Of a DNA stretch of 14,017 nt, positions 1 through 7,557 are shown piece by piece. The notes below the pieces were generated by a model. It did no database searches. It was not told the DNA's origin and saw nothing but the letters and a program-made list of their open reading frames with translations. The position numbers were made by a program, and so were the translations under genes. Every line of letters starts with the position of its first letter. Position 1 is the first letter of the stretch. The stretch comes from RGIG3701 sp964438515. GTDB lineage: Bacteria; Planctomycetota; Planctomycetia; Pirellulales; Thermoguttaceae. The stretch is from the NCBI GenBank assembly GCA_964438515.1, contig CAYTLK010000097.1, positions 1-14,017 on the forward strand, in the 5' to 3' direction.

Positions 1-15
1 TCAGTAAATCAACGT

Positions 16-45
16 AATGTTTTGTCAAAAGACAAAACATTTTTT
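16..45 (+). terminator. Intrinsic-terminator-like hairpin
   Basis: A perfect 11-bp inverted repeat (AATGTTTTGTC at 16-26, GACAAAACATT at 31-41) encloses a four-base AAAA loop and runs into a T tract that continues to 45. The T tract lies on the plus-strand side, so the element most likely ends a plus-strand transcript entering from outside the window. The stem is AT-rich, so termination strength is uncertain. The rest of the stretch up to 297 is AT-rich, with runs of A and T at 160-198, and shows no convincing gene. It is the 3' flank of the minus-strand porin, for which no strong terminator was recognised. Confidence 0.5.
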
Positions 46-297
46 CGCCTTACAACGATAAAAAGTTGCAGTTTTCGTGCTGTTAAGCGATTTTTGAGCA
101 AACAAAGCCCTATGACATTATTATTGTAACATATTTACTATGAATATGCAAGTGGAAAGAAAAAAATTTTCCCCATTTTTTCAAAAATTTTTTTTGTCTC
201 GTAATGCGGCAAGTAAATGACTTTTTACCCGCTGTATGTACCGCAGAGGAAATAAGTAAAATCAGAATGCCTGCGCACGGAATTAGGAATTTGGGGA

Positions 298-1692
298 TTA
301 AAAGTCCAGCTGATACCTGCAGCCAATCGCGTTCACGGTCCCATGCCGCCCACCCGAATAGGCGCTGTCCGAAAAAACATAGTCGAGCATGATTCTCGTG
401 TGTGCCGTCATGTGCCAGTTCAGCCCAATCGTGTGGTCGCCCATCGTGCCGGCCATTTTTCCCGGAAGGTCGGAAAGGTCCATTCGAGAATATCGGTACA
501 CCAGCTGCCAGGCTCCGATGGAATTAAACAGAATCCCGTTTTCACAGCGTTTCGCAAAAGGATCGTTCGGCTGAACCCGCCCCAGAATTCCTCTGCCTTT
601 TTCATAGGTATAATGCTCTCCAGTGAGCCAGTAACCGACCTGAATGTAACCGCCCCAAACGCACGGGTTATTGCACTGTACGTTATTCATGTTCAGAAAA
701 TAAAGTTCCGACTGCACGCCGAACGAGCGCCAGGTTCCAATCATTTCAGCCGTAAATGCGTTGTAAGAAGTTGTTCCGATAATCGTGTCGGTTTTCAATG
801 TTGAGGGTGCAAGCCCCATTTCGGGTTTCGCGGAAAAATTCATGCCGGTTTCGTCCCAGCCCTTGAAGGAATAAGCGCCGCCCAGGTGAAAATACGTTCC
901 GGATTCTTCGTCTTCATAAAACAGATGCGCCGCTCGGGCCGCCAAACCGTAACCGTGGGGTTTGTCGAACTCGTATTTTACCGGATCGGAAACATTTTCG
1001 TACAGACCGACGTTCCAAAGGGTGTTTTTTTTCTGCGAGGCATTTCCGATTGCCGCCCCCATGGATCGGTCGCCCGCATACGCGCCAAAGGCGTTCGCGA
1101 CGCTGGATCGTTCCATGAACCAAATCGTGTTGGAACTGGTGAGATGATCGAGGCTGAAACCTTCTTTGAAGTGACCGACCCGAATGTCGGAAAGAACCGG
1201 CAATTTGATGATTTCTGCGTAAACGTCCTTCATCGCGACGCCGCTGCCTCCGCCGTTTCGGAAATCGATTTCCATTTTGTAGTTGAACTGTTCCATGTAA
1301 TTTCCCGAGGCGCAAAGTCGTGCTCGGCGGAATTCCGTTCCGTTTACAGCGTCAAAAAAGTCTTTACTTTCCTCGTTCTGGCTGAAACCTGCGGTGTCGA
1401 TATGCAGTCGGCCCCCCAGAGTCACGGTTGGTTTTTTCGCGTCTTTTTTCTTTTTCTCAATCGCGGCTGCTTCTTGGCCGCTCGCGTATTTCTCGAGTTC
1501 TGCGAGTCTCGCCTGAACGTCCTGCGCCGCAGACTGCGGCACTGCGTCCACTTGCTGGGCTGAAACGGGAGAAGCGTCGGCTGGCGTTGTGTTATACGTT
1601 TCTACATTGGTAATTTGGGCAAAAACAGGCGTTACAGAGAGCCACACAGCGAAAATAAATCCGAATGTTACTTTCTTCTGAACCCTTTTCAT
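298..1692 (-). CDS. Phosphate-selective porin O/P family outer-membrane protein
   Basis: The 464-residue product looks like an OprO/OprP-type trimeric porin, a beta-barrel in the outer membrane that passes phosphate or polyphosphate. Visible features are a signal peptide with likely cleavage after PVFA (residue 25), a charged helical linker at about 50-88 (LAELEKYASG, then lysine-rich) resembling the periplasmic coil before the barrel, and the first barrel strand from TLGGRLHID (91-99). The family-typical FRRARL (121-126) and RVGHFKEGFSLDHLTSS (171-187) follow, and the chain ends in a terminal Phe (YQLDF), the usual barrel-assembly signature. The start is supported by AAAGGA just upstream on the minus strand. 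The gene is divergent from the pst operon, which supports phosphate as substrate and common Pho control. Family assignment is firm. Anion specificity is inferred from context, since related porins also serve other substrates. Confidence 0.85.
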   Translation of the reverse strand: MKRVQKKVTFGFIFAVWLSVTPVFAQITNVETYNTTPADASPVSAQQVDAVPQSAAQDVQARLAELEKYASGQEAAAIEKKKKDAKKPTVTLGGRLHIDTAGFSQNEESKDFFDAVNGTEFRRARLCASGNYMEQFNYKMEIDFRNGGGSGVAMKDVYAEIIKLPVLSDIRVGHFKEGFSLDHLTSSNTIWFMERSSVANAFGAYAGDRSMGAAIGNASQKKNTLWNVGLYENVSDPVKYEFDKPHGYGLAARAAHLFYEDEESGTYFHLGGAYSFKGWDETGMNFSAKPEMGLAPSTLKTDTIIGTTSYNAFTAEMIGTWRSFGVQSELYFLNMNNVQCNNPCVWGGYIQVGYWLTGEHYTYEKGRGILGRVQPNDPFAKRCENGILFNSIGAWQLVYRYSRMDLSDLPGKMAGTMGDHTIGLNWHMTAHTRIMLDYVFSDSAYSGGRHGTVNAIGCRYQLDF

Positions 1693-1800
1693 GTTTCGAA
1701 TCCTTTCCCAACTTGAGAGTGTGAAACCTTTTTTGAGAAATTTTTATTTTCTGACGAACTTCCCTGTACTTTTAGAATCGGGAAAACGTGAACCTGTGTT

Positions 1801-1817
1801 TATTAGTTATTTGTTAG
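1801..1817 (-). promoter_or_regulatory. Candidate Pho boxes facing the porin gene
   Basis: Read on the minus strand, CTAACA (1817-1812) and CTAATA (1806-1801) are hexamers placed exactly 11 bp apart. This matches the TTAACA-type direct repeats with 11-bp periodicity known for PhoP/PhoB operators. A third CTAACA lies at 1881-1876. A poor -10 candidate (TAAAAG) sits at 1774-1769. Together these would place a phosphate-controlled promoter upstream of the porin. Only two well-spaced hexamers are seen, so the call is tentative. Confidence 0.25.
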
Positions 1818-1818
1818 G

Positions 1819-1839
1819 TTCCGCAAAAAGCGGAATTTT
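1819..1839 (+). terminator. Small hairpin with T run in the divergent intergenic region
   Basis: TTCCGC (1819-1824) and GCGGAA (1830-1835) form a perfect 6-bp stem around an AAAAA loop, followed by TTTT. It has the form of a minimal intrinsic terminator on the plus strand, but it lies upstream of the pstS promoter candidate and within the putative porin promoter region, where no plus-strand transcript is expected. It may instead be a protein-binding palindrome, or serve to insulate the two transcripts. The function is unresolved. Confidence 0.3.
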
Positions 1840-1887
1840 CAACGGTGTCGGAAATAAAATTTTCAAAATCCGCTTTGTTAGGAAAAA

Positions 1888-1952
1888 TTAACAAAAACAA
1901 AAACAATTCTTAACCGAATCCTGATGTTTTCCAAACATGCGCGTGTTATACT
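1888..1952 (+). promoter_or_regulatory. Candidate phosphate-controlled promoter of pstS
   Basis: TATACT at 1947-1952 is a good -10 hexamer with no convincing -35 at the right distance. Upstream, TTAACA (1888-1893) and TTAACC (1910-1915) are 22 bp apart, twice the 11-bp spacing of PhoP/PhoB direct repeats. Promoters that depend on an activator replacing the -35 contact often look like this. The predicted leader is about 80 nt and contains a weak hairpin (CGATT 1971-1975 with AATCG 1999-2003, TTTC 1978-1981 with GAAA 1994-1997). What is seen is the hexamers and their spacing; control by a Pho regulator is inferred from the genes. Confidence 0.4.
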
Positions 1953-2039
1953 TTGCTTCATGATTGGATTCGATTTGTTTCATTCATCGATGCGAAAGAA
2001 TCGGAAAGAAATCAGAAAGAAAAACGGAAGGAAAATCAA

Positions 2040-3262
2040 ATGAGGAATCAAGTTCGAAAATGTGTTTGCTGGCTGAGTTTGGGAGCGTTTCTCCTCGGTT
2101 TTGCGGCTTTTATCGGCTGCGGAGANNNNNNNNNNNNNNNNNNNNNNNNNNNNNNNNNNNNNNNNNNNNNNNNNNNNNNNNNNNNNNNNNNNNNNNNNNN
2201 NNNNNNNNNNNNNNNNNNNNNNNNNGGCTGAGTTTGGGAGCGTTTCTCCTCGGTTTTGCGGCTTTTATCGGCTGCGGAGACGCAACAAAGGGTCCGAGTG
2301 CGGCGGAATCGGATGGTAAACAGGTCGTACTGAATGGTTCGGGAGCGACCTTTCCGTCTCCGGTTTACAGCAACTGGAGCTACTGTTATTCGGCTTCGAA
2401 AAACGAAAGCGTTTTGGTGAACTATCAGGGAACCGGCTCCGGAGCGGGCGTGAATCAGCTTAAAGAAGGAACCGTCGATTTTGCCGGCAGCGATGCGCCT
2501 TTGACCCTCGACGAACAAAAAGAACTGGGGATGGTGCAGTTTCCGATGCTGGCGGGCGGTGTCGCGGTGGTCGTCAACATTCCCGGCGTGAATGACGGCG
2601 GACTGAAGCTGAGCCAAAAAAATCTGGCAGACATTTTTCTCGGGAAAATCAAGTTCTGGAACGACCCAGCGCTGGTCCGCGACAATCCAGGTGTGAAACT
2701 CCCCGAACTTCCGATTTCCGTGGTTCATCGTTCCGACAGTTCCGGAACGACGTTCCTCTTCACGAATTACCTCTCCAAAATCTCGACGGAGTGGAAAGAA
2801 AAAGTCGGCGAGGGAAAAACGGTCAATTGGCCGGTGGGAATCGGCGGACAGAAGAATCCCGGCGTCTGCAACAGCGTCACCAAAATTCAGGGAAGCATCG
2901 GTTACACGGAATACACGTACGCACTTGAAAGCAAATTGAACTTTGCCGTTCTTCAAAACGCAGCAGGAAAATTCATCGTTCCGTCCCTGGAATCGTTTGC
3001 CGAGGCGATGAAACGTGCCGAATGGGAAAAAAATCCGGGTTTTTACGTGATTCTGACCAATCCGGAAGGCGACGGAAGCTATCCGATTATGGGCGTGACG
3101 TACATCCTTTATAAATCCGAGATGGACGCTTCGAAAAAAGCGGAACTCCAGAAATACTTCAACTGGTGCTTCGTTTCCGGTAAAGATGCGGCTGAAAAGA
3201 TGCACTACATTTCGATTCCCGATGCGGTGATTCAGAAAATTAAACAGGATCTCGGATTGTAA
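2040..3262 (+). CDS. pstS: PstS, phosphate-binding lipoprotein of the Pst ABC transporter (split by an assembly gap)
   Basis: PstS captures inorganic phosphate outside the inner membrane and delivers it to PstCA. The start at 2040 has GGAAGG upstream. As given, the gene is broken by 100 Ns (2126-2225), and the frame differs on the two sides. The 55 bases before the gap recur exactly after it, and merging the copies (2040-2125 joined to 2281-3262) gives one uninterrupted frame of 355 residues, the usual PstS size. The merged product starts with a lipoprotein signal (hydrophobic stretch, then FIGC with Cys27) and has the family's ligand-binding segments: GSGATFPSPVY near the N-terminus, then GTGSGAG, GSDAPL, and RSDSSGTTFLFTNYL in the middle. 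It is the first gene of the pst operon, with 42 bp to pstC. Function is confident. The apparent frameshift is an artefact, not a pseudogene. Confidence 0.93.
2071..2280 (+). repeat. Exact 55-bp duplication flanking the assembly gap
   Basis: Bases 2071-2125 and 2226-2280 are identical over 55 bp. The first copy ends exactly where the Ns begin, and the second starts exactly where they end. They encode the same part of the PstS signal peptide. A shared end of this kind is what two contigs joined by a k-mer overlap show; 55 is a commonly used assembler k-mer length. A real tandem duplication would not be expected to stop precisely at both edges of a gap. Confidence 0.95.
2126..2225. other. Assembly gap of 100 Ns
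   Basis: Exactly 100 undetermined bases lie inside the start of pstS. A run of 100 is the conventional placeholder for a gap of unknown size. The flanking exact overlap implies that the true gap length is negative (minus 55), so no sequence is likely to be missing. Confidence 0.98.
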
Positions 3263-3304
3263 AAACCGTGTTTTGTCGAAATCAAATTCCTTCGATGAGG
3301 TGAA

Positions 3305-4219
3305 ATGTTTATGACCATTGATGCACTGTTTCGAAAATTATGTTTCGCGTGTGCGCTGTTGGTGCCGCTGCTGCTGCTTTGTATTTTTGCGAGTCTCGCG
3401 TTTCATTCGATGGACGCCTGGAAGACGTTCGGTTTCTCCTTTCTGTTTTCGACCGATTGGGACCCGATGACGGGAAAATACGGCGCGCTTCCTTCCATCG
3501 TCGGAACGCTTGCAACGACTGGAATCGCCATGCTGATTGCAACGCCTTTAAGTTTTATGACGGCATTTTTCCTCTCCGATCTTCCTCGCCGATGGGCGGC
3601 GCCTCTGTCTGCCGGTCTGGATCTTCTGGCGGCGATTCCGAGCGTTATTTACGGGATGTGGGGGCTGTTTGTACTTGTACCGTTCATGCAGACGCACATT
3701 CAGCCGTTTCTCGCGAACACGCTTCATTTGAAAAACTGTCCGCTCGTCGGAAGCGACTATAACGGTTTCGGCTGTCTTACGGCGGGGCTTGTGCTGGCGC
3801 TCATGGTCATTCCGTTCATTTCGGCGATGATGCGCGACGTTTTTATGATGACGCCTCCCCTTTTGAAAGAATCGGCGATGGGAATCGGCTGCACTCGGTG
3901 GGAAACTGCGCGCGACATTGTGATGCGGTACGGGTTCCGAGGACTGATTGGAGCCGTCTTTATCGGACTGGGACGTGCTTTGGGCGAAACGATGGCCGTC
4001 CTGTTCATTATTGGAAATACGATGACCATTCCGAAGGGGATTTTCGGAAGCGGAACGACGATTGCGGCAACGCTCGCCAATCATTTCGCGGAAGCGGACG
4101 GACTGCTGAAAAGCGTTTTATTCGCCCTGGGAATCATTCTGCTAGTGCTTTCGTTTACTGTACAAATAATAACACAGTACTTTCTGAATCGCGCGCGGGT
4201 CAAAAGAGGTGAGCAATGA
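3305..4219 (+). CDS. pstC: PstC, phosphate ABC transporter permease
   Basis: PstC is one of two inner-membrane permease subunits that form the phosphate path. The 304-residue product has an N-terminal membrane helix (about 12-33), the WDPMTGKYGALP segment (52-63), several further helices, and the family-typical IPSVIYGMWG (111-120). The cytoplasmic coupling (EAA-like) loop is KESAMGIGCTRWETARDIV (188-206), followed by LGRALGETMAVLFIIGN (222-238), a hallmark of PstC. A second ATG at 3311 lies 8 bases after GAGGTG (3297-3302), better spaced than the ATG at 3305, so translation may begin two codons later. The stop codon overlaps the pstA start (ATGA at 4216-4219), which indicates translational coupling in the pst operon. 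Confidence 0.95.
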   Translation: MFMTIDALFRKLCFACALLVPLLLLCIFASLAFHSMDAWKTFGFSFLFSTDWDPMTGKYGALPSIVGTLATTGIAMLIATPLSFMTAFFLSDLPRRWAAPLSAGLDLLAAIPSVIYGMWGLFVLVPFMQTHIQPFLANTLHLKNCPLVGSDYNGFGCLTAGLVLALMVIPFISAMMRDVFMMTPPLLKESAMGIGCTRWETARDIVMRYGFRGLIGAVFIGLGRALGETMAVLFIIGNTMTIPKGIFGSGTTIAATLANHFAEADGLLKSVLFALGIILLVLSFTVQIITQYFLNRARVKRGEQ

Positions 4220-5067
4220 AAAGAAGAAGCCCCGTTTTTCGTAAAATGGAAGAAGAAGGCGCACGAATAATTTCCGTACTGATTTTAATCGTTTCCCTCG
4301 GCGCGATGCTGGGAATCCTCGGAACCACGCTGATTCGCGGTTTGCCGGTCATTTCCTGGTCGTTCGTCACGCAGCCGAGCAAGCCGTACGGAATCGAATC
4401 GTCAGGAATCGCCAATGCGTTGCAGGGAACGCTTTACATCACTGCGGTCGCGACGCTCGTGACGCTTCCTTTGGCCGTTCTCGGAGGAATCTGGCTCGCA
4501 GAATTCGGACGCAACACTCGGACGGGAGACGCGATTCGTTTCTGCGCCAACGTGATGATGGGCGTTCCGTCGATTATTACGGGCCTTTTCATCTACGCGG
4601 TTTGGGTCGTTCCGACCGGGCATTTTTCGGGTTTTGCCGGGTCGCTGGCGCTGGGAATTATTATGTTTCCGATCATTTTGAGAACGACGGAGGACATGCT
4701 TCAGCTGGTTCCCGACGCGTTGCGGGAGGCGTCGCTGGCGCTTGGTATGAATCGTGTACGCGCAACACTTCAGGTCGTTTGCCGAAGCGCAAAAAACGGT
4801 TTGATGACCGGAATTCTTATGGCGTTTGCTCGGGTCAGCGGCGAAACCGCCCCGCTGCTTTTTACCGCATTATGGTCGAATTCCTGGTGTCGTCATTATT
4901 TTTCCGGACCGACGGCCAACCTGCCGGTCCTCATTACGGAATACACGACCAACAGTCCCTACGCCGAGCAGCATGCGGCCGGCTGGGGCGCGGCGCTCGT
5001 GATGATGGTCGTCATCCTTATTTTGAATCTTTTAGTTCGTCATTTATTCAGCGGAAGGAAAGCGTAA
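4216..5067 (+). CDS. pstA: PstA, phosphate ABC transporter permease
   Basis: PstA is the second permease subunit and pairs with PstC in the inner membrane. The 283-residue product begins with a basic segment and a membrane helix at about 17-40. It contains GVPSIITGLFIYAVWV (116-131), the coupling loop REASLALGMNRVRATLQVV (170-188) that contacts PstB, and the diagnostic GETAPLLFTAL (209-219), and it ends with a hydrophobic helix and a basic tail. Length is normal for the family. The start is backed by AGAGGTGA just upstream inside pstC, with a 4-bp overlap. The gene ends one base before the pstB start codon, so pstC, pstA and pstB are tightly coupled. Confidence 0.95.
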   Translation: MKRRSPVFRKMEEEGARIISVLILIVSLGAMLGILGTTLIRGLPVISWSFVTQPSKPYGIESSGIANALQGTLYITAVATLVTLPLAVLGGIWLAEFGRNTRTGDAIRFCANVMMGVPSIITGLFIYAVWVVPTGHFSGFAGSLALGIIMFPIILRTTEDMLQLVPDALREASLALGMNRVRATLQVVCRSAKNGLMTGILMAFARVSGETAPLLFTALWSNSWCRHYFSGPTANLPVLITEYTTNSPYAEQHAAGWGAALVMMVVILILNLLVRHLFSGRKA

Positions 5068-5068
5068 A

Positions 5069-5950
5069 ATGAGTTTGCTTATGCAAGATTTACCGAAGAA
5101 ATTGTTTATTCCCCCCAAAAATGCAACATGGAGAGACGTCGATCTGATGGATCCCATGGAGTCGGAGCCGGAAAAAACTGAGACGGTACCGAAACGTTGT
5201 GTGAAAATTGAAACACGTAATTTGAATTTTTATTACGGAAAACAACGTGCATTGTTTGATAATAATTTACAAATTGACGAAAAACGCGTCACGGCGATAA
5301 TTGGTCCTTCCGGCTGTGGAAAATCGACGCATTTGCGCATTTACAATCGAATTTTTGAACTCTACGGCGGACAGCGTGCTGAGGGTGAGGTGCTGATTGA
5401 TGGAAAAAACATTCTCGACTCGCACGTCGATCTTCTTGAGCTGCGCCGCAAAATCGGGATGATTTTTCAAAAACCGACGCCGTTTCCGATGACCGTTTTT
5501 GAAAATATCGCCTATCCGCTGCGGCTGCACTTCACGCTGAGTAAATCGGAAATCGCGGATCGTGTGGAAGAGTCGCTGCGCAATGCGTCGCTCTGGGACG
5601 AAGTGAAAGACAAACTCGGAACGAGCGGTCTGGCTCTTTCGGGCGGACAGCAGCAGAGACTTTGTATCGCGCGCGCGATCGCCGTCGAGCCGGACGTCAT
5701 TCTTATGGACGAACCGACTTCTGCGATCGATCCGGTTGTGACGCTGAAAATCGAGGAAACGATTCTCGAACTCAAAAAACGTTTTACGATCGTCATCGTC
5801 ACGCACAACATGCAGCAGGCGGGACGCATTTCTGATTATACGGCCTTTTTCTTTCAGGGAAAAATCGTCGAATTCGGCGAAACGAGTCAGGTTTTCACCA
5901 ATCCGAAAGAAAAAAAGACGGAAGAATACATCACGGGCCGCTTCGGGTGA
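5069..5950 (+). CDS. pstB: PstB, phosphate ABC transporter ATP-binding protein
   Basis: PstB hydrolyses ATP to drive phosphate import through PstCA. In the 293-residue product the ABC domain starts near residue 45 (VKIETRNLNFYYG). It has Walker A GPSGCGKST (79-87), a Q-loop Gln134 in MIFQKPTPFP, the signature LSGGQQQR (190-197), Walker B ILMDE (211-215) and the H-loop His246. The segment MTVFENIAYPLR is typical of PstB. The first 45 residues form an unusual acidic/basic extension compared with the roughly 250-260-residue enzymes of model bacteria. Small departures from the common pattern are THLRIYNR after Walker A and DEPTSAID, where DEPCSALD is more usual. GGAAGGA lies ten bases before the start. 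phoU follows after 35 bp. Confidence 0.95.
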   Translation: MSLLMQDLPKKLFIPPKNATWRDVDLMDPMESEPEKTETVPKRCVKIETRNLNFYYGKQRALFDNNLQIDEKRVTAIIGPSGCGKSTHLRIYNRIFELYGGQRAEGEVLIDGKNILDSHVDLLELRRKIGMIFQKPTPFPMTVFENIAYPLRLHFTLSKSEIADRVEESLRNASLWDEVKDKLGTSGLALSGGQQQRLCIARAIAVEPDVILMDEPTSAIDPVVTLKIEETILELKKRFTIVIVTHNMQQAGRISDYTAFFFQGKIVEFGETSQVFTNPKEKKTEEYITGRFG

Positions 5951-5985
5951 TGCTGAGAGCGCAGGTCCAGAAAACAGGATAAATT

Positions 5986-6663
5986 ATGAAAATACATTTT
6001 GATCAGGAAGTCGTCAGTCTCAATCGGCTGGTGACGCATCAGGCGGCGATGGTCGAAAAAGCCGTTCGGAATTCGCTTCTTTCCATCTCGGACAAAAACG
6101 AGGAACTGGCGTATTTTGTGGTGGTCGGCGACGATACTCTCGACGTGAACGAAGTCAAAATCGAAGAGGAATGTTTGAAAGTTTTGGCGCTGTATCAGCC
6201 GGTAGCGAGTGATTTACGTTACATTATTACGTTGCTCAAGGTCAATACGGAGCTGGAGCGAATCGGCGATCTGGCGGTGAATATCGCGGAACGTGCGCTT
6301 CACATGCTGTCGGAAAACAGGGACATCGAAATCATGGATTTTACGGAAATGTTCAATGAGGTCTCGCAGTCGCTGAAAAAGTCGCTTGACGCATTTCTGC
6401 AGCACAACTGTCGTTTGGCGGAAGAGGTGATTGAAAGTGACGATCGAATCGACGAGATTCATCGCAGCAACATGGATCGCGGAAAAAGATTACTGCAAGA
6501 AAAGCCGGACGGAATGGAGGCGATTCTAGATTTTATGTCCATTTCGCGAAATCTGGAACGGATAGCCGACAGCTGCACGAACATCGGCGAAGACGTTGTG
6601 TATCAAGAACAAGGCAAAATCATTCGGCACAGCTATTCGACTCCGCGAGAGGAAAATCGATAG
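5986..6663 (+). CDS. phoU: PhoU, phosphate signalling and transport regulator
   Basis: PhoU is a cytoplasmic helical protein that links Pst transport to the phosphate two-component system and prevents excess uptake. The 225-residue product shows the two-fold repeated structure of the family. Each half carries a metal-cluster motif of the form E-R-I-x-D-x-x-x-N-I, at 91-100 (ERIGDLAVNI) and 191-200 (ERIADSCTNI, followed by GED). A Shine-Dalgarno AGGA at 5976-5979 is well placed. It is the last gene of the pstSCAB-phoU operon, the classical position. The partner kinase and regulator (PhoR/PhoB) are not in the window. Length and motifs are complete. Confidence 0.95.
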   Translation: MKIHFDQEVVSLNRLVTHQAAMVEKAVRNSLLSISDKNEELAYFVVVGDDTLDVNEVKIEEECLKVLALYQPVASDLRYIITLLKVNTELERIGDLAVNIAERALHMLSENRDIEIMDFTEMFNEVSQSLKKSLDAFLQHNCRLAEEVIESDDRIDEIHRSNMDRGKRLLQEKPDGMEAILDFMSISRNLERIADSCTNIGEDVVYQEQGKIIRHSYSTPREENR

Positions 6664-6784
6664 TACTTAAATGAGCTTATACTCGTTCCACTTGAAAATT
6701 TCGTGCAGGGCGGTTACGATGGCAGTCGTTTCTCGATAGAGTAACAACGGAGAAGCGAAAATTCAAAATGCATCGGGTTTAAAA

Positions 6785-6818
6785 TCCCTATTTTGCCCAA
6801 ATTTAAGCAAAATAGGGA
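6785..6818. terminator. Bidirectional terminator between phoU and the Fur-family gene
   Basis: TCCCTATTTTGC (6785-6796) and GCAAAATAGGGA (6807-6818) form a perfect 12-bp stem around a 10-base loop. On the minus strand the stem runs directly into TTTTAAA, the classic form for ending the Fur-family transcript. On the plus strand the next T run (6826-6831) is a few bases further on, so it may also stop the pst-phoU transcript. The two genes are convergent, which fits a shared terminator. The remaining 121 bp after phoU show nothing else recognisable. Confidence 0.75.
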
Positions 6819-6833
6819 CTCAATCATTTTTCA

Positions 6834-7319
6834 CTAGGCACATTTGCACAGTTTTTTTTCTTCCTGATTTTCTTCTTTTGCGTTTTGCGCGGCACAAGCG
6901 GCACAAACGCCCTGAAAATCGATCGTTACGTCTAACACTTCAAAACCTTCAGGAATATTGTCCATTGGGATTTGAAAATTTTCATCTTTCGAACGCGGAA
7001 TATCCAGAACCGTTCCACACTGTACGCAAATCAAATGGTGGTGCGGCTCCATGAACGCATCGTAGTGCGTGGCGGAACCGGGATGGTTCAAACGACGAAT
7101 CATCCGACAGCGCGCAAATGTTTCGAGAATCCGATAAACGCTCATCCGGGAGACGCTTGGATTTTCAGGGTGAAGCATTTCGTAAATCATGTCGGCGGTG
7201 GGATGGTTGTGCATTCCCGCCAGCGTTTCAAAAACAACGAAACGCTGAACCGTCGCGGCAAATCCGTTCTGGTTGCATAATTCACGAAATTTCTGAAATT
7301 TGGGATCACTTTTGGTCAT
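6834..7319 (-). CDS. Fur-family transcriptional repressor, PerR-like
   Basis: This is a 161-residue metal-dependent DNA-binding regulator of the Fur family. An N-terminal winged helix (about 8-85, including NHPTADMIYEML and SRMSVYRILETF) is followed by the dimerisation/metal domain. Seen residues are Asp87 and the cluster His93-His94-His95, then Cys98-x-x-Cys101 and Cys139-x-x-Cys142 for structural zinc, and Asp106. The regulatory ligands of B. subtilis PerR (His37, Asp85, His91, His93, Asp104) have apparent counterparts in His37 or His39, Asp87, His93, His95 and Asp106. Fur proteins usually have Glu at the last place, so a peroxide sensor is favoured over an iron regulator. A basic tail ends in Cys158-x-Cys160. 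AAGGAG is well placed before the start, and an operator-like palindrome overlaps the promoter. Family is firm; the PerR subtype is inference. Confidence 0.88.
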   Translation of the reverse strand: MTKSDPKFQKFRELCNQNGFAATVQRFVVFETLAGMHNHPTADMIYEMLHPENPSVSRMSVYRILETFARCRMIRRLNHPGSATHYDAFMEPHHHLICVQCGTVLDIPRSKDENFQIPMDNIPEGFEVLDVTIDFQGVCAACAAQNAKEENQEEKKLCKCA

Positions 7320-7345
7320 AATCCGACTCCTTTTGAGTTGATAAG

Positions 7346-7366
7346 ATATTATAGACGATATAATAT
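7346..7366. promoter_or_regulatory. Operator-like inverted repeat at the Fur/PerR-family promoter
   Basis: A perfect inverted repeat has 8-bp arms ATATTATA (7346-7353) and TATAATAT (7359-7366) around a 5-bp spacer. It covers the -10 hexamer and the expected transcription start of the minus-strand regulator gene. An outer pair, TTGATA (7338-7343) and TATCAA (7366-7371), extends the symmetry with a different centre. Its AT-rich composition resembles PerR/Fur boxes (PerR: TTATAAT, one base, ATTATAA), though the spacing differs. Autoregulation is a reasonable inference. Confidence 0.5.
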
Positions 7367-7388
7367 ATCAAAAACTCGTTTTTGTCAA
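7360..7388 (-). promoter_or_regulatory. Near-consensus promoter of the Fur/PerR-family gene
   Basis: On the minus strand, TTGACA (7388-7383) is followed after exactly 17 bp by TATTAT (7365-7360), a near-perfect housekeeping sigma promoter. The transcript would start near 7353 and carry a leader of about 33 nt, with AAGGAG (7332-7327) seven bases before the ATG. Confidence 0.7.
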
Positions 7389-7557
7389 GGAGTCTGGTAG
7401 ACTTTTTTTGTGATTTTTTTGAAAAAATAGGAATTTCTTGAAAAAAACAAAATAAAAATACCAAGAAGTTTTTGAAAAAGGGGTCTGGGGGTCGCGAGCC
7501 GCGACGGGCGATAGTGCGCACGAGTGACGCCCTTGCTGGGCGAAATTGCGAGCAGTA

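Noticed and set aside
886..1563. 225-codon plus-strand frame inside the porin gene
   Set aside because: Antisense shadow; the minus-strand frame has a signal peptide, porin motifs and a terminal Phe.
2048..3205. Long minus-strand open frame across pstS
   Set aside because: It reads through the run of Ns and is antisense to the motif-bearing PstS frame.
2040..3262. pstS as a pseudogene or a tandem duplication of its signal sequence
   Set aside because: The duplicated 55-mer abuts both ends of a standard 100-N gap, and merging it restores a complete frame.
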